Positions 23,530 through 36,826 of a DNA stretch of 64,000 bases are shown piece by piece. The notes under the pieces are model-generated. The model did not search any database. It was given only the letters and a program-made list of their open reading frames with translations, and was not told the DNA's origin. Every line of letters starts with the position of its first letter. Position 1 is the first letter of the stretch. Position numbers and translations under genes: made by a program. The DNA lies in NCBI RefSeq assembly GCF_902498065.1, contig NZ_CABVIR010000001.1, forward strand, positions 372,001 to 436,000, in the 5' to 3' direction. The DNA comes from Pseudomonas fluorescens (GTDB taxonomy: Bacteria; Pseudomonadota; Gammaproteobacteria; Pseudomonadales; Pseudomonadaceae).

Positions 23530-25800
23530 ATGTTAAACCGCGAGCTCGAAGTCACCCTCAATCTTGCCTTCAAGGAGGCCCGTTCGAAGCGTCATGAGTT
23601 CATGACCGTCGAACATCTCCTGCTGGCCCTATTGGATAATGAGGCTGCCGCCACTGTTTTGCGTGCCTGCGGCGCAAACCTCGACAAACTCAAGCATGAT
23701 CTGCAGGAGTTCATCGACTCCACTACGCCGTTGATTCCCGTCCATGACGAGGATCGCGAGACCCAGCCAACTCTGGGCTTTCAACGTGTCCTGCAGCGTG
23801 CTGTTTTCCACGTACAGAGCTCGGGCAAACGCGAAGTGACTGGCGCCAACGTGCTGGTTGCGATCTTCAGTGAGCAAGAGAGTCAGGCAGTGTTCCTGCT
23901 GAAACAGCAGAGCGTTGCGCGCATCGATGTCGTCAACTACATCGCCCACGGCATTTCCAAAGTGCCGGGGCATGGCGATCACTCTGAAGGTGAGCAAGAT
24001 ATGCAGGACGACGAGGGCGGTGAGTCTTCTTCTTCAGGCAATCCTCTGGATGCTTATGCCAGCAACCTCAACGAACTTGCGCGTCAGGGTCGTATCGATC
24101 CGTTAGTAGGCCGTGAGCTCGAAGTCGAGCGTGTCGCGCAGATCCTGGCGCGTCGTCGCAAAAACAATCCGCTGCTGGTGGGCGAGGCGGGCGTGGGTAA
24201 AACCGCGATTGCCGAAGGCCTTGCCAAACGTATTGTCGACAACCAGGTGCCGGACCTGCTGGCCAACAGCGTGGTGTATTCCCTTGATCTGGGGGCCTTG
24301 CTGGCCGGGACCAAATACCGTGGCGATTTCGAGAAGCGCTTCAAGGCGTTGCTCAATGAGCTGAAAAAACGTCCGCAGGCGATCCTGTTCATCGACGAGA
24401 TCCACACCATCATCGGTGCGGGTGCCGCGTCCGGTGGCGTCATGGATGCCTCGAACCTGCTGAAACCGCTGCTGTCGTCCGGTGATATCCGTTGCATCGG
24501 TTCGACCACCTTCCAGGAATTCCGCGGGATCTTCGAGAAGGACCGTGCCTTGGCACGACGCTTCCAGAAGGTCGATGTGTCGGAGCCGTCGGTGGAAGAC
24601 ACCATCGGTATCCTGCGTGGCCTGAAAGGGCGTTTCGAAGCGCACCACGGCATCGAATACAGCGATGAAGCGTTGCGTGCGGCTGCCGAACTGGCTTCGC
24701 GTTACATCAACGACCGGCACATGCCGGACAAAGCCATCGACGTGATCGACGAGGCGGGCGCCTACCAGCGTCTGCAGCCGATCGAGAAGCGCGTGAAACG
24801 CATCGAAGTGCCTCAAGTCGAGGACATCGTCGCGAAAATCGCGCGGATTCCGCCAAAACACGTCACCAGTTCCGACAAAGAGCTGCTGCGTAACCTTGAG
24901 CGTGACCTGAAGCTGACGGTTTTTGGTCAGGATGCCGCAATCGACTCGCTGTCGACTGCGATCAAACTGTCCCGTGCCGGCCTCAAGTCGCCTGACAAGC
25001 CTGTCGGCTCGTTCCTGTTCGCAGGCCCGACCGGTGTCGGTAAAACCGAAGCGGCGCGTCAGTTGGCCAAGGCGTTGGGTATCGAACTGGTTCGCTTCGA
25101 CATGTCCGAATACATGGAGCGCCACACCGTATCGCGTCTGATCGGTGCACCTCCTGGCTATGTCGGGTTTGATCAGGGCGGTCTGCTGACCGAAGCCATC
25201 ACCAAGCAGCCTCACTGCGTACTGTTGCTCGATGAGATCGAGAAGGCGCATCCGGAAGTCTTCAACCTGCTGCTGCAGGTGATGGACCACGGTACGCTAA
25301 CCGATAACAACGGGCGCAAGGCGGACTTCCGTAACGTGATCGTCATCATGACGACCAACGCAGGTGCCGAGACCGCAGCCCGTGCTTCGATCGGTTTCAC
25401 CCATCAGGACCACTCGTCCGATGCGATGGAAGTGATCAAGAAGAGCTTCACGCCCGAGTTCCGCAACCGTCTGGACACCATTATCCAGTTTGGTCGCCTC
25501 AGCCATGAGGTCATCAAAAGCGTGGTGGACAAGTTCCTTACCGAGCTTCAGGCGCAGCTGGAAGACAAGCGCGTGCAGCTGGAAGTGACCGACGCGGCGC
25601 GCAGCTGGCTGGCGGCGGGTGGCTACGATTCGGCAATGGGCGCTCGACCAATGGCGCGTTTGATCCAGGACAAGATCAAGCGTCCGCTGGCGGAGGAGAT
25701 TCTCTTTGGCGAACTGGCCGACCATGGCGGCGTGGTACACATCGACCTGAAGGACGGCGAGTTGACCTTCGAGTTCGAAACCACGGCGGAAATGGCCTGA
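23530..25800 (+). CDS. clpA: ClpA, ATP-dependent Clp protease ATP-binding subunit
   Basis: 756-aa AAA+ unfoldase partner of ClpP. It has an N-domain (about residues 1-145), a first AAA module with Walker A GEAGVGKTA near residue 217 and Walker B ILFIDEIHT, and a second with Walker A GPTGVGKTE near 500 and VLLLDEIEKAHP. GAGGTG lies 7 nt before ATG 23530. Forms an operon with clpS and ends at a strong terminator. Confidence 0.97.
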   Translation: MLNRELEVTLNLAFKEARSKRHEFMTVEHLLLALLDNEAAATVLRACGANLDKLKHDLQEFIDSTTPLIPVHDEDRETQPTLGFQRVLQRAVFHVQSSGKREVTGANVLVAIFSEQESQAVFLLKQQSVARIDVVNYIAHGISKVPGHGDHSEGEQDMQDDEGGESSSSGNPLDAYASNLNELARQGRIDPLVGRELEVERVAQILARRRKNNPLLVGEAGVGKTAIAEGLAKRIVDNQVPDLLANSVVYSLDLGALLAGTKYRGDFEKRFKALLNELKKRPQAILFIDEIHTIIGAGAASGGVMDASNLLKPLLSSGDIRCIGSTTFQEFRGIFEKDRALARRFQKVDVSEPSVEDTIGILRGLKGRFEAHHGIEYSDEALRAAAELASRYINDRHMPDKAIDVIDEAGAYQRLQPIEKRVKRIEVPQVEDIVAKIARIPPKHVTSSDKELLRNLERDLKLTVFGQDAAIDSLSTAIKLSRAGLKSPDKPVGSFLFAGPTGVGKTEAARQLAKALGIELVRFDMSEYMERHTVSRLIGAPPGYVGFDQGGLLTEAITKQPHCVLLLDEIEKAHPEVFNLLLQVMDHGTLTDNNGRKADFRNVIVIMTTNAGAETAARASIGFTHQDHSSDAMEVIKKSFTPEFRNRLDTIIQFGRLSHEVIKSVVDKFLTELQAQLEDKRVQLEVTDAARSWLAAGGYDSAMGARPMARLIQDKIKRPLAEEILFGELADHGGVVHIDLKDGELTFEFETTAEMA

Positions 25801-25821
25801 CGTTAAATCGCAATAAAGCAG

Positions 25822-25845
25822 AAGGCGCCGAAAGGCGCCTTTTTG
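25822..25845 (+). terminator. clpA terminator
   Basis: AAGGCGCC (25822-25829) and GGCGCCTT (25834-25841) with a GAAA loop, then a run of T. It lies 21 bp after the clpA stop. Confidence 0.92.
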
Positions 25846-25870
25846 CTGTCTGGGGTTTGTACACCGCCCC

Positions 25871-25961
25871 CCTGTGGGAGCGAGCCTGCTCGCGATGGGC
25901 CAGTACATTCAACATCAATGCAAGCTGATCCACCGCTATCGCGAGCAGGCTCGCTCCCACA
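25871..25961. repeat. REP inverted pair
   Basis: Arms CCTGTGGGAGCGAGCCTGCT and its complement with a GCGAGCCTGCTCGCGAT core, ~32 bp apart, between the convergent clpA and infA genes. Confidence 0.85.
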
Positions 25962-25995
25962 TTGGCAATAGGTGGGCCGTCAAATCGCAGACAAA

Positions 25996-26022
25996 CAAAA
26001 ACGCCCGGCATAAGCCGGGCGT
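25996..26022 (-). terminator. infA terminator
   Basis: ACGCCCGGC (26001-26009) pairs with GCCGGGCGT (26014-26022); on the minus strand U5 follows. It lies 15 bp after the infA stop. Confidence 0.9.
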
Positions 26023-26037
26023 CTTGTATTGACTTGA

Positions 26038-26256
26038 TTAGCGAGCGCGGTAAGTGATGCGCCCTTTGCTCAAGTCATAGGGCGTCAGCTCGACGCGCAC
26101 TTTGTCACCGGTAAGAATACGAATGTAGTTCTTGCGCATCTTGCCGGAGATATGCGCGGTTACGACGTGCCCATTTTCCAACTCCACGCGAAACATGGTG
26201 TTGGGCAGGGTGTCGACGACAGTGCCTTCCATTTCGAAGCTGTCTTCTTTCGACAT
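26038..26256 (-). CDS. infA: Translation initiation factor IF-1
   Basis: 72-aa S1/OB-fold factor ([20 protein letters not shown]) that binds the ribosomal A site during initiation. Length and sequence match IF-1 exactly. ATG 26256 is used; the open frame upstream is not IF-1. The clpA-infA-bpt-aat neighbourhood is conserved in pseudomonads. Confidence 0.97.
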
Positions 26257-26356
26257 GCAGTAAAGCCCTCGGTGTCCAATGAATGGCCCGGTGCAACTGC
26301 GCCAGGCAAAAGCGGCGTGCATTGTGCCCGAAAAATGGGGTTTAAGCCAAGGGGTT

Positions 26357-27064
26357 CTAGTTCAGGATGACCCAGCGCTGATTAATCAGCAGTTCGATGG
26401 GGCGATATTGGGTCTTGTAGCTCATTTTTTTGCAGTTCTTGATCCAGTAGCCGAGGTAGACCGCTTCAAGCCCCAGGCGCCGGGCCTCGGCGATTTGCCA
26501 GAGGATCGCGTAACGCCCCAGGCTGCGGCGCTCTTCAGAGGGTTCGTAGAAGGTGTAGACCGCCGACAGACCGTTCGGCAGCAAGTCGGTGACGGCCACC
26601 GCCAGCAGCTGTCCCTCCAGGCGAAATTCATAGAAGCGCGAAAATGGCAGGTCGCGCACCAGGAAGGTCGAAAACTGGTCACGACTTGGCGGGTACATGT
26701 CGCCGTCGGCATGGCGCTGTTCGATGTAACGCTGATACAGGTCGAAGTATTCTTCGCTGAACTTGGGTTTGGCGGGGCGTACCTGCAAGTCGGCGTTGCG
26801 CTTGAAAATGCGTTTCTGCTGACGGTTGGGCGAAAATTGCGCCACCGGAATGCGAGCCGGCACACACGCATTGCAGTTCTGGCAATGAGGCCGGTAAAGA
26901 TGATCGCCGCTGCGACGAAAACCCATTTCAGACAGGTCTGCATAGACATGCACATCCATGGGCTGACTAGGGTCGAGGAACAGCGTCGTGGCCTGCTCTT
27001 CGGGCAGATAACTGCAAGAGTGGGGCTGAGTGGCATAAAACTTCAAACGCGCCAACTCGGTCAT
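26357..27064 (-). CDS. bpt: Aspartate/glutamate leucyl-tRNA-protein transferase
   Basis: 235 aa, Bpt (ATE1-like) family. It adds Leu from Leu-tRNA to proteins with N-terminal Asp/Glu, making N-degrons for ClpS-ClpAP, whose genes lie just upstream on the opposite strand. Conserved [15 protein letters not shown] (cysteine cluster), [10 protein letters not shown] and [13 protein letters not shown] are visible. Start ATG 27064 ([10 protein letters not shown]). Confidence 0.93.
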
Positions 27065-27120
27065 GATCAACCCTCGGGATAAGCTTTTGATTAAGTGTAA
27101 GCCACGCGTGGAAAAGTCGC

Positions 27121-27801
27121 TCAGCAAACCCAAGTAGCACGGCTGGGCTGATCCAGATGCTGCGCCAGGTAGCGGGCAAACTCGCGACGAGGAATCGCGC
27201 GGGCGCCCAGGCTGTGCAAATGGTCGGTGGGCATCTGGCAATCGATCAGCACGAAACCCGAGTCTTTCAGATGTTTGACCAGGGTGGCAAAGCCAAATTT
27301 GGAGGCATTGTCGGCGCGGCTGAACATGGACTCGCCGAAAAACAGCTGGCCCATCGCTAATCCATAAAGCCCGCCAACCAGTTCACCCTGGTCCCAGACC
27401 TCAACCGAATGCGCGTAGCCACGCTGGTGCAGGGCGAGGTAGGCGTTCTGCATGGCCTCGGTGATCCAGGTTCCGTCGGCGTAATCCCGGGGCGCGGCGC
27501 ACGCGCGGATGACCGCGGGAAAATCCTGATCAAAGGTCACTTGATAGCGTTGCTGGCGCAGCAGCTTGGCCAGGCTGCGCGAGACATGCAGTTCGTCGGG
27601 AAACAGCACCGTACGCGGATCCGGCGACCACCAGAGAATCGGCTGGCCTTCCGAGAACCAGGGAAAACAGCCGTGGCGATAAGCCTGAATCAGACGATCG
27701 GCGGACAGATCGCCGCCCGCAGCCAGCAATCCGTTGGGATCGCGCATGGCTTTTTCCAGTGGCGGGAACGTCAGGGTGTTGCGTTGTAACCAAGTCAGCA
27801 T
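27121..27801 (-). CDS. aat: Leucyl/phenylalanyl-tRNA-protein transferase
   Basis: 226 aa. Transfers Leu or Phe to N-terminal Arg/Lys of proteins for N-end-rule degradation, so it works with bpt (56 bp downstream) and clpS-clpA. Motifs [40 protein letters not shown] and [19 protein letters not shown] are characteristic. ATG 27801 (MLTWLQRN) is chosen by family length; the longer frame upstream is not conserved. Confidence 0.95.
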   Translation of the reverse strand: MLTWLQRNTLTFPPLEKAMRDPNGLLAAGGDLSADRLIQAYRHGCFPWFSEGQPILWWSPDPRTVLFPDELHVSRSLAKLLRQQRYQVTFDQDFPAVIRACAAPRDYADGTWITEAMQNAYLALHQRGYAHSVEVWDQGELVGGLYGLAMGQLFFGESMFSRADNASKFGFATLVKHLKDSGFVLIDCQMPTDHLHSLGARAIPRREFARYLAQHLDQPSRATWVC

Positions 27802-27865
27802 GGCATCCGGGCTTACAGAAGGGGAGGGCAATGGTGGGCGGGGGCGCCCACCGTGAAGTTTGCCG

Positions 27866-28846
<981 letters not shown>

Positions 28847-29120
28847 TCACAAAAGAGAATGCGTGCTCAAATTGAATCGCAGGTTGTATGCCGTTAGCTA
28901 GGCTGATCCATGGCTTGCCAGCATGGCATCGTACGAACAAACCCGTACAATGCGTGCCGGTCACTTGAATATTCAGTGCATGCCGTGTTTATAAAAACCG
29001 GAGTGCAGTGTTAAAAGTAGTCCCAGTTGCGCCTGTTAACTTTTTTACCTGCCTGGATTGGGCAGTTTTTTATAGTCATTCAACAGATGGACGCGCCATA
29101 GGCGCAGGAAAAGTAGCGTT

Positions 29121-31529
29121 TTGAAGAAATCCACCGCAGCACCTAAACCAGCCGTCGTTCCACTCTGGCGCCAGCATTTGCACTACCGACTCAAGGAAGG
29201 TGCATTGATTGCCATCGGCGGCTTGTGCCTGTTCCTGATGATGGCCTTGTTGACTTACGGCAAGGACGATCCGGGCTGGAGCCATAACAGCAAGATCGAC
29301 GATGTTCAGAACTTCGGCGGGCCGGTCGGCTCCTACAGCGCCGACATCCTGTTCATGGTGCTGGGTTACTTCGCTTACATCTTCCCGCTGTTGCTGGCGG
29401 TCAAGACCTGGCAGATCTTCCGTCAACGCCACGAGCCGTGGCAGTGGAGCGGCTGGCTGTTCTCCTGGCGCCTGATCGGTCTGGTGTTCCTGGTGCTGTC
29501 GGGCGCGGCCCTGGCCCACATCCATTTCCATGCTGCGACCGGTCTGCCGGCCGGCGCGGGCGGCGCGTTGGGTGAGAGTCTTGGCGACCTGGCCCGCAAT
29601 GCACTGAACATTCAGGGCAGCACCTTGCTGTTCATCGCGTTATTCCTGTTCGGCCTGACGGTGTTCACCGACCTGTCGTGGTTCAAGGTGATGGACCTCA
29701 CCGGCAAGATCACCCTCGACCTGTTCGAACTGTTCCAGGGCGCGGCCAACCGCTGGTGGGCCGCCCGTGTCGAGCGCAAGCAACTGGTTGCGCAGTTGCG
29801 TGAAGTCGACGATCGCGTGCATGACGTGGTCGCGCCGACCGTTACCGACAAGCGCGAGCAAGCCAAGGTCAAGGAACGCCTGATCGAGCGTGAGCAGGCC
29901 CTGAGCAAGCACATGTCTGAACGCGAGAAGCAGGTGCCGCCGGTGATTGCCCCCGCGCCGCCGAAACCCGCCGCGCCAAGCCAGCGCGTGGAAAAAGAGA
30001 AACAGGCGCCACTGTTCGTCGACAGCGCCGTCGAAGGCACCTTGCCGCCGATCTCGATTCTCGATCCGGCCGAAAAGAAACAACTCAACTATTCCCCGGA
30101 GTCGCTGGCAGCCGTCGGCCACTTGCTGGAAATCAAGCTCAAGGAATTCGGCGTCGAAGTTTCGGTGGACTCGATTCACCCAGGCCCGGTGATTACCCGT
30201 TACGAAATCCAGCCTGCCGCCGGGGTCAAGGTCAGCCGTATTTCCAACCTGGCAAAAGACCTCGCGCGTTCCCTGGCCGTGACCAGTGTGCGGGTGGTGG
30301 AAGTGATTCCGGGCAAGACCACCGTTGGTATCGAGATTCCCAACGAAGACCGGCAGATCGTGCGCTTCTCCGAAGTGCTGTCGACTCCTGAGTACGACAA
30401 CTTCAAATCCCCGGTCACCCTGGCCCTCGGTCATGACATCGGCGGAAAGCCGGTCATCACCGACCTGGCGAAAATGCCGCACTTGCTGGTGGCCGGTACG
30501 ACCGGTTCCGGTAAGTCGGTGGGGGTGAACGCGATGATCCTGTCGATCCTGTTCAAGTCCGGCCCGGAAGACGCCAAGCTGATCATGATCGACCCGAAAA
30601 TGCTTGAGCTGTCGATCTACGAAGGCATTCCGCACCTGCTGTGCCCGGTGGTGACCGACATGAAGGACGCGGCCAACGCCCTGCGCTGGAGCGTGGCGGA
30701 GATGGAGCGTCGCTACAAGTTGATGGCGAAGATGGGCGTGCGCAACCTGTCCGGCTTCAACGCCAAGGTCAAGGAAGCCCAGGATGCCGGTACGCCGCTG
30801 ACCGATCCGTTGTACAAACGCGAAAGCATTCACGACGAAGCGCCGCTGCTGACCAAGCTGCCAACTATTGTCGTGGTGGTCGACGAATTTGCCGACATGA
30901 TGATGATCGTCGGCAAGAAGGTTGAAGAGCTGATCGCGCGTATCGCCCAGAAGGCTCGTGCCGCGGGTATCCACTTGATCCTCGCGACCCAGCGCCCGTC
31001 GGTTGACGTGATCACCGGTCTGATCAAGGCGAACATCCCGACGCGCATGGCGTTCCAGGTGTCGAGCAAGATCGACTCGCGGACCATCATCGACCAGGGC
31101 GGCGCCGAGCAACTGCTGGGCCACGGTGACATGCTCTACATGCCACCGGGCACCAGTCTGCCGATACGTGTTCACGGCGCGTTTGTCTCCGATGACGAGG
31201 TTCACCGGGTGGTTGAAGCCTGGAAACTGCGCGGTGCACCGGAATATAACGATGACATCCTCGCCGGTGTGGAAGAGGCCGGCAGCGGCTTTGAGAATGG
31301 CGGCGGTGGTGGTGATGACGATGCTGAAACCGATGCGCTGTACGACGAAGCGGTGCAGTTCGTGCTGGAAAGCCGTCGTGCGTCCATTTCCGCGGTTCAG
31401 CGCAAGCTGAAAATCGGCTACAACCGCGCCGCACGCATGATCGAAGCCATGGAAATGGCCGGGGTCGTGACGTCCATGAATACCAACGGTTCCCGTGAAG
31501 TCCTGGCCCCAGGCCCGGTGCGCGACTGA
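29121..31529 (+). CDS. ftsK: DNA translocase FtsK
   Basis: 802 aa. N-terminal membrane domain with about four spans within residues 28-190, a short Pro/Ala/Lys-rich linker, and a RecA-like motor with Walker [12 protein letters not shown] near residue 459. The C-terminal gamma winged helix ([20 protein letters not shown]) reads KOPS. Couples chromosome segregation to septation. The TTG start at 29121 (KKSTAAPKP...) is preceded by AGGAAAAG; an unusual start codon, but the frame has no nearby ATG. Confidence 0.95.
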   Translation: MKKSTAAPKPAVVPLWRQHLHYRLKEGALIAIGGLCLFLMMALLTYGKDDPGWSHNSKIDDVQNFGGPVGSYSADILFMVLGYFAYIFPLLLAVKTWQIFRQRHEPWQWSGWLFSWRLIGLVFLVLSGAALAHIHFHAATGLPAGAGGALGESLGDLARNALNIQGSTLLFIALFLFGLTVFTDLSWFKVMDLTGKITLDLFELFQGAANRWWAARVERKQLVAQLREVDDRVHDVVAPTVTDKREQAKVKERLIEREQALSKHMSEREKQVPPVIAPAPPKPAAPSQRVEKEKQAPLFVDSAVEGTLPPISILDPAEKKQLNYSPESLAAVGHLLEIKLKEFGVEVSVDSIHPGPVITRYEIQPAAGVKVSRISNLAKDLARSLAVTSVRVVEVIPGKTTVGIEIPNEDRQIVRFSEVLSTPEYDNFKSPVTLALGHDIGGKPVITDLAKMPHLLVAGTTGSGKSVGVNAMILSILFKSGPEDAKLIMIDPKMLELSIYEGIPHLLCPVVTDMKDAANALRWSVAEMERRYKLMAKMGVRNLSGFNAKVKEAQDAGTPLTDPLYKRESIHDEAPLLTKLPTIVVVVDEFADMMMIVGKKVEELIARIAQKARAAGIHLILATQRPSVDVITGLIKANIPTRMAFQVSSKIDSRTIIDQGGAEQLLGHGDMLYMPPGTSLPIRVHGAFVSDDEVHRVVEAWKLRGAPEYNDDILAGVEEAGSGFENGGGGGDDDAETDALYDEAVQFVLESRRASISAVQRKLKIGYNRAARMIEAMEMAGVVTSMNTNGSREVLAPGPVRD

Positions 31530-31594
31530 TTTTATTTGCAAGGATGGCGCAGTGACGCGCCGTCCGAACTCCCACGAATGTTATGAGGACTCCC

Positions 31595-32218
31595 ATGCGT
31601 CTTATCCGCATGCTGTTGCTGCCGGTTCTGGCTTTGACCACGCTCTCGGCCCACGCCGATGGCAAGGACGTGGCGCGTCTGACCCAACTGCTGGAAAAAT
31701 CCCAGACCCTGACCGCCCGTTTCTCGCAGCTGACCCTTGATGGCAGCGGCACTCAGTTGCAGGAAACGGCCGGTGAAATGTCTCTGCAGCGCCCGGGCCT
31801 GTTTTACTGGCATACCGATGCGCCCGCCGAGCAAGTTGTGGTTTCCGACGGCAAGAAGGTCACGCTGTGGGACCCGGACCTGGAACAGGCCACCATCAAG
31901 ACGCTCGATCTGCGTCTGAGCCAGACGCCGGCGTTGCTGCTGTCCGGTGACGTGTCCAAGATCAGCCAGAGCTTCGACATCAGCGCCAAGGAGGCCGGCG
32001 GCGTGATTGACTTCACCCTGAAGCCGAAAACCAAGGACACGCTGTTCGACAGCCTGCGCCTGTCGTTTCGCAATGGCCTGGTCAATGACATGCAGTTGAT
32101 CGACAGCGTCGGTCAGCGCACCAATATCCTGTTTACCGGTGTGAAGGCCAATGAGCCGATCCCTGCGTCCAAGTTCAAGTTCGATATTCCTAAAGGTGCG
32201 GACGTCATTCAAGAGTAA
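31595..32218 (+). CDS. lolA: Outer-membrane lipoprotein carrier LolA
   Basis: 207-aa periplasmic chaperone that takes lipoproteins from LolCDE to LolB. A signal peptide covers residues 1-21 (cleavage after AHA), then [20 protein letters not shown] and [11 protein letters not shown] match LolA. ATG 31595 is chosen because GAGG lies 7 nt before it; the in-frame ATG at 31583 overlaps that site. 65 bp after ftsK, probably the same transcript. Confidence 0.94.
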   Translation: MRLIRMLLLPVLALTTLSAHADGKDVARLTQLLEKSQTLTARFSQLTLDGSGTQLQETAGEMSLQRPGLFYWHTDAPAEQVVVSDGKKVTLWDPDLEQATIKTLDLRLSQTPALLLSGDVSKISQSFDISAKEAGGVIDFTLKPKTKDTLFDSLRLSFRNGLVNDMQLIDSVGQRTNILFTGVKANEPIPASKFKFDIPKGADVIQE

Positions 32219-32227
32219 AACGCAGAA

Positions 32228-32259
32228 CCTGTGGGAGCGGGCAAGCCCGCTCCCACAGG
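32228..32259. repeat. Short REP-like palindrome
   Basis: CCTGTGGGAGCGGGC AAG CCCGCTCCCACAGG-type perfect palindrome with a 2-3 nt loop just after lolA. It is one REP unit collapsed into a single hairpin rather than a spaced pair and may act as a 3' end for lolA mRNA. Confidence 0.75.
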
Positions 32260-32322
32260 GATTGTGGTGTCTGATCCTTGATTAACTGACACCAGGACCC
32301 AGCGAGGTTTTAAAAGTACGTG

Positions 32323-33645
32323 ATGGACCTGTTTCGCAGCGCCCCGATAGCTCAGCCCTTGGCCGCCCGTTTACGGGCAGCCAATCTGGACGAGTACGTC
32401 GGTCAGGAACACGTGCTCGCTCGCGGCAAGCCATTGCGCGAAGCGCTGGAGCAGGGCGCCCTGCATTCGATGATTTTCTGGGGCCCGCCGGGCGTGGGCA
32501 AAACCACCTTGGCGCGGTTGCTGGCAGAGGTCTCGGATGCGCACTTCGAAACGGTCTCGGCAGTATTGGCCGGCGTAAAGGAAATCCGCCAGGCGGTGGA
32601 GATTGCCAAGCAGCAGGCCGGGCAGTACGGCAAGCGCACCATCCTGTTCGTCGATGAAGTGCATCGCTTCAACAAGTCGCAGCAGGATGCATTTCTGCCG
32701 TACGTTGAAGACGGCACGCTGATTTTCATCGGCGCGACCACCGAAAACCCCTCGTTCGAACTCAATAACGCATTGCTCTCCCGGGCGCGTGTCTACGTGC
32801 TCAAAAGTCTCGACGAAGCGGCCCTGCGCAAGCTGGTGCACCGCGCGCTCACCGAAGAACGCGGTCTCGGCAAACGGCAACTGACCCTCAGCGATGAAGG
32901 TTTCCAGATGCTGCTGTCCGCCGCCGATGGCGATGGCCGGCGCCTGCTCAACCTGCTGGAAAACGCCTCGGACCTCGCCGAAGACAACAGCGAAATCGGC
33001 GTCGATCTCCTGCAAAGCCTGCTCGGCGACACCCGTCGGCGGTTCGACAAGGGTGGCGAAGCCTTCTACGACCAGATTTCCGCGCTGCATAAATCGGTGC
33101 GTGGCTCCAATCCGGACGGCGCGTTGTACTGGTTCGCGCGGATGATCGACGGCGGTTGCGATCCGCTGTACCTCGCCCGGCGCGTGGTGCGCATGGCCAG
33201 CGAAGACATCGGTAACGCCGATCCCCGCGCCCTGAGCCTGTGCCTGGCGGCGTGGGAAGTGCAGGAGCGCCTCGGCAGTCCCGAAGGCGAATTGGCGGTG
33301 GCCCAGGCGATTACGTATCTGGCGTGCGCGCCGAAAAGCAACGCGGTGTACATGGGCTTCAAAGCGGCCATGCGCAGCGCCACCGAACATGGCTCGCTGG
33401 AAGTGCCGTTGCACCTGCGCAATGCGCCGACCAAGCTGATGAAGCAACTCGGTTATGGCGACGAATACCGTTATGCCCACGATGAGCCAGACGCCTACGC
33501 CGCTGGCGAAGATTACTTCCCGCAAGAGCTTGAGCCACAACCGTTCTATCAGCCGGTGCCGCGTGGCCTGGAGCTGAAGATCGGCGAAAAGCTCAATCAC
33601 CTTGCGCAACTTGACCGTCTCAGCCCCCGGCAGCGGAGAAAATAG
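32323..33645 (+). CDS. rarA: Replication-associated recombination protein RarA (AAA+)
   Basis: 440-aa clamp-loader-like ATPase (MgsA/RarA) acting at stalled forks. Walker [10 protein letters not shown] is at residues 54-62, Walker [17 protein letters not shown], then [23 protein letters not shown] three bases earlier is an alternative start. Order lolA-rarA-crcB-serS-cysG is the usual Pseudomonas one. Its TAG stop overlaps the crcB GTG by one base. Confidence 0.93.
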   Translation: MDLFRSAPIAQPLAARLRAANLDEYVGQEHVLARGKPLREALEQGALHSMIFWGPPGVGKTTLARLLAEVSDAHFETVSAVLAGVKEIRQAVEIAKQQAGQYGKRTILFVDEVHRFNKSQQDAFLPYVEDGTLIFIGATTENPSFELNNALLSRARVYVLKSLDEAALRKLVHRALTEERGLGKRQLTLSDEGFQMLLSAADGDGRRLLNLLENASDLAEDNSEIGVDLLQSLLGDTRRRFDKGGEAFYDQISALHKSVRGSNPDGALYWFARMIDGGCDPLYLARRVVRMASEDIGNADPRALSLCLAAWEVQERLGSPEGELAVAQAITYLACAPKSNAVYMGFKAAMRSATEHGSLEVPLHLRNAPTKLMKQLGYGDEYRYAHDEPDAYAAGEDYFPQELEPQPFYQPVPRGLELKIGEKLNHLAQLDRLSPRQRRK

Positions 33646-34019
33646 TGCTTCCATTGATCGTTGCGGTTTCCGTCGGCGGGATCGCCGGCACGCTGTTACG
33701 CTTCGCCACGGGTAACTGGGTCAACGCGAATTGGCCGCGGCACTTCTATACCGCGACGCTGGCCGTTAATATCGTGGGCTGTTTGCTGATCGGCGTTCTA
33801 TACGGTCTGTTTTTGATACGCCCGGAGGTACCGATCGAGGTGCGTGCCGGGTTGATGGTCGGCTTCCTCGGGGGGCTGACGACTTTTTCATCCTTTTCAC
33901 TGGATACGGTGCGCCTGCTGGAAAGCGGGCAAGTGCCGCTGGCCCTGGGCTATGCGGCCATCAGCGTATTCGGCGGGCTGCTCGCCACCTGGGCTGGCCT
34001 GTCCTTGACCAAACTTTGA
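33645..34019 (+). CDS. crcB: Fluoride efflux channel CrcB/Fluc
   Basis: 124-aa four-helix membrane protein exporting fluoride as a dual-topology dimer. Motif [16 protein letters not shown] and N-terminal [10 protein letters not shown] are diagnostic. Starts with GTG at 33645, overlapping the rarA stop by one base, with GGAG upstream inside rarA. No fluoride riboswitch could be recognised, consistent with its position inside an operon. Confidence 0.93.
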   Translation: MLPLIVAVSVGGIAGTLLRFATGNWVNANWPRHFYTATLAVNIVGCLLIGVLYGLFLIRPEVPIEVRAGLMVGFLGGLTTFSSFSLDTVRLLESGQVPLALGYAAISVFGGLLATWAGLSLTKL

Positions 34020-34022
34020 TAA

Positions 34023-35315
<1,293 letters not shown>

Positions 35316-36710
35316 ATGGACTATCTGCCGCTGTTTCACAACCTTCGCGGCAGTCGTGTGTTGGTCGTCGGTGGGGGGGAAATTGCCTTGCGCAAATCCC
35401 GCCTGCTGGCCGAAGCCGGTGCGCTGCTGCGGGTGGTTGCGCCTGAAATCGAACCGCAACTGCGCGAACTCGTTGCCGGTAGCGGTGGCGAGTGCCTGCT
35501 GCGCGGTTACGTCGAGGCTGATCTGGACGGTTGCGGGCTGATCATCGCCGCCACCGATGACGAACCGTTGAACGCGCAAGTCTCTGCCGATGCTCATCGG
35601 CGTTGCGTGCCGGTCAACGTGGTGGATGCGCCGGCCTTGTGCAGCGTGATTTTTCCGGCGATTGTCGACCGGTCGCCGCTGATCGTTGCCATCTCCAGCG
35701 GCGGCGATGCGCCGGTACTGGCGCGGCTGATCCGGGCGAAAATCGAAACCTGGATTCCTTCCACCTACGGTCAATTGGCCGGTCTGGCCGCGCGTTTCCG
35801 CAACCAGGTCAAAGGCCTGCTTCCGGATGTGCAGCAGCGTCGGGCGTTCTGGGAAGATGTATTTCAGGGTCCGATCGCCGATCGGCAACTGGCCGGGCAG
35901 GGCGCTGAAGCCGAGCGTTTGCTGCTGGCGAAAATCGCTGGCGAGCCGCCGACAAAAACCGGTGAGGTGTATCTGGTCGGTGCCGGGCCGGGGGATCCCG
36001 ACCTGCTGACCTTCCGCGCCTTGCGCCTGATGCAGCAAGCCGATGTGGTGCTGTATGACCGATTGGTGGCGCCGGCGATTCTCGATTTGTGCCGTCGCGA
36101 TGCCGAGCGGGTCTATGTCGGCAAGCGTCGCGCCGATCACGCGGTGCCTCAGGATCAGATCAACCAGCAATTGGTGGACCTGGCCAAACAGGGCAAGCGC
36201 GTCGTGCGGTTGAAGGGCGGGGATCCGTTTATTTTCGGACGCGGCGGTGAAGAGATCGAAGAGCTGGCGGCCCATGGCATCCCGTTCCAGGTCGTGCCGG
36301 GGATTACCGCGGCCAGCGGTTGCGCGGCGTATGCCGGGATTCCGCTGACCCACCGCGATTACGCGCAGTCGGTGCGATTCGTCACCGGCCACTTGAAGGA
36401 CGGCTCCACCGATTTGCCATGGGCCGATCTGGTCGCACCGGCGCAAACCCTGGTGTTTTACATGGGGCTGGTGGGCTTGCCGATCATCTGCGAGCAGTTG
36501 ATCAAGCATGGTCGCGGGGCGGATACCCCGGCGGCGTTGATCCAGCAGGGCACCACGGTCAATCAGCGGGTGTTTACCGGCACCCTGGCCGATCTTCCAC
36601 GGCTGGTGGCGGAGCATGAAGTGCATGCGCCGACGCTGGTGATTGTTGGGGAAGTGGTGCAGCTGCGCGAGAAACTGGCGTGGTTTGAAGGGGCTCAGGC
36701 GCAGGTCTGA
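35316..36710 (+). CDS. cysG: Siroheme synthase CysG
   Basis: 464-aa fusion making siroheme from uroporphyrinogen III for sulfite and nitrite reductases. N-terminal dehydrogenase/ferrochelatase domain ([20 protein letters not shown]) occupies about residues 1-205, and the C-terminal SAM methyltransferase starts at [36 protein letters not shown] is conserved. Adjoins serS without a gap. Confidence 0.96.
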   Translation: MDYLPLFHNLRGSRVLVVGGGEIALRKSRLLAEAGALLRVVAPEIEPQLRELVAGSGGECLLRGYVEADLDGCGLIIAATDDEPLNAQVSADAHRRCVPVNVVDAPALCSVIFPAIVDRSPLIVAISSGGDAPVLARLIRAKIETWIPSTYGQLAGLAARFRNQVKGLLPDVQQRRAFWEDVFQGPIADRQLAGQGAEAERLLLAKIAGEPPTKTGEVYLVGAGPGDPDLLTFRALRLMQQADVVLYDRLVAPAILDLCRRDAERVYVGKRRADHAVPQDQINQQLVDLAKQGKRVVRLKGGDPFIFGRGGEEIEELAAHGIPFQVVPGITAASGCAAYAGIPLTHRDYAQSVRFVTGHLKDGSTDLPWADLVAPAQTLVFYMGLVGLPIICEQLIKHGRGADTPAALIQQGTTVNQRVFTGTLADLPRLVAEHEVHAPTLVIVGEVVQLREKLAWFEGAQAQV

Positions 36711-36724
36711 AAACCGAGTCGGTC

Positions 36725-36805
36725 CAATCGCTAGCAGGCTAGCTCCCACAGGGGATTTGTGAACGACACAAATTCAGTGTGGGAGCTAGCCTGCTAGCGA
36801 TTGGG
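36725..36805. repeat. REP inverted pair, CTAGCAGGCTAGC variant
   Basis: CAATCGCTAGCAGGCTAGCT followed by CCCACA and its inverted complement, ~23 bp apart. Stem bases differ from the other REPs here but remain paired. Downstream of cysG, convergent with the GST gene. Confidence 0.85.
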
Positions 36806-36826
36806 GCCCTCAAAAACGGCAAAACC

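Noticed and set aside
25801..26037. tRNA gene between clpA and infA, expected from some Pseudomonas maps
   Set aside because: Only a terminator, a REP pair and the infA terminator are present; no cloverleaf or T-loop sequence.
33500..33700. Fluoride riboswitch before crcB
   Set aside because: crcB starts at the rarA stop, and no riboswitch-like fold could be recognised in the preceding coding sequence.
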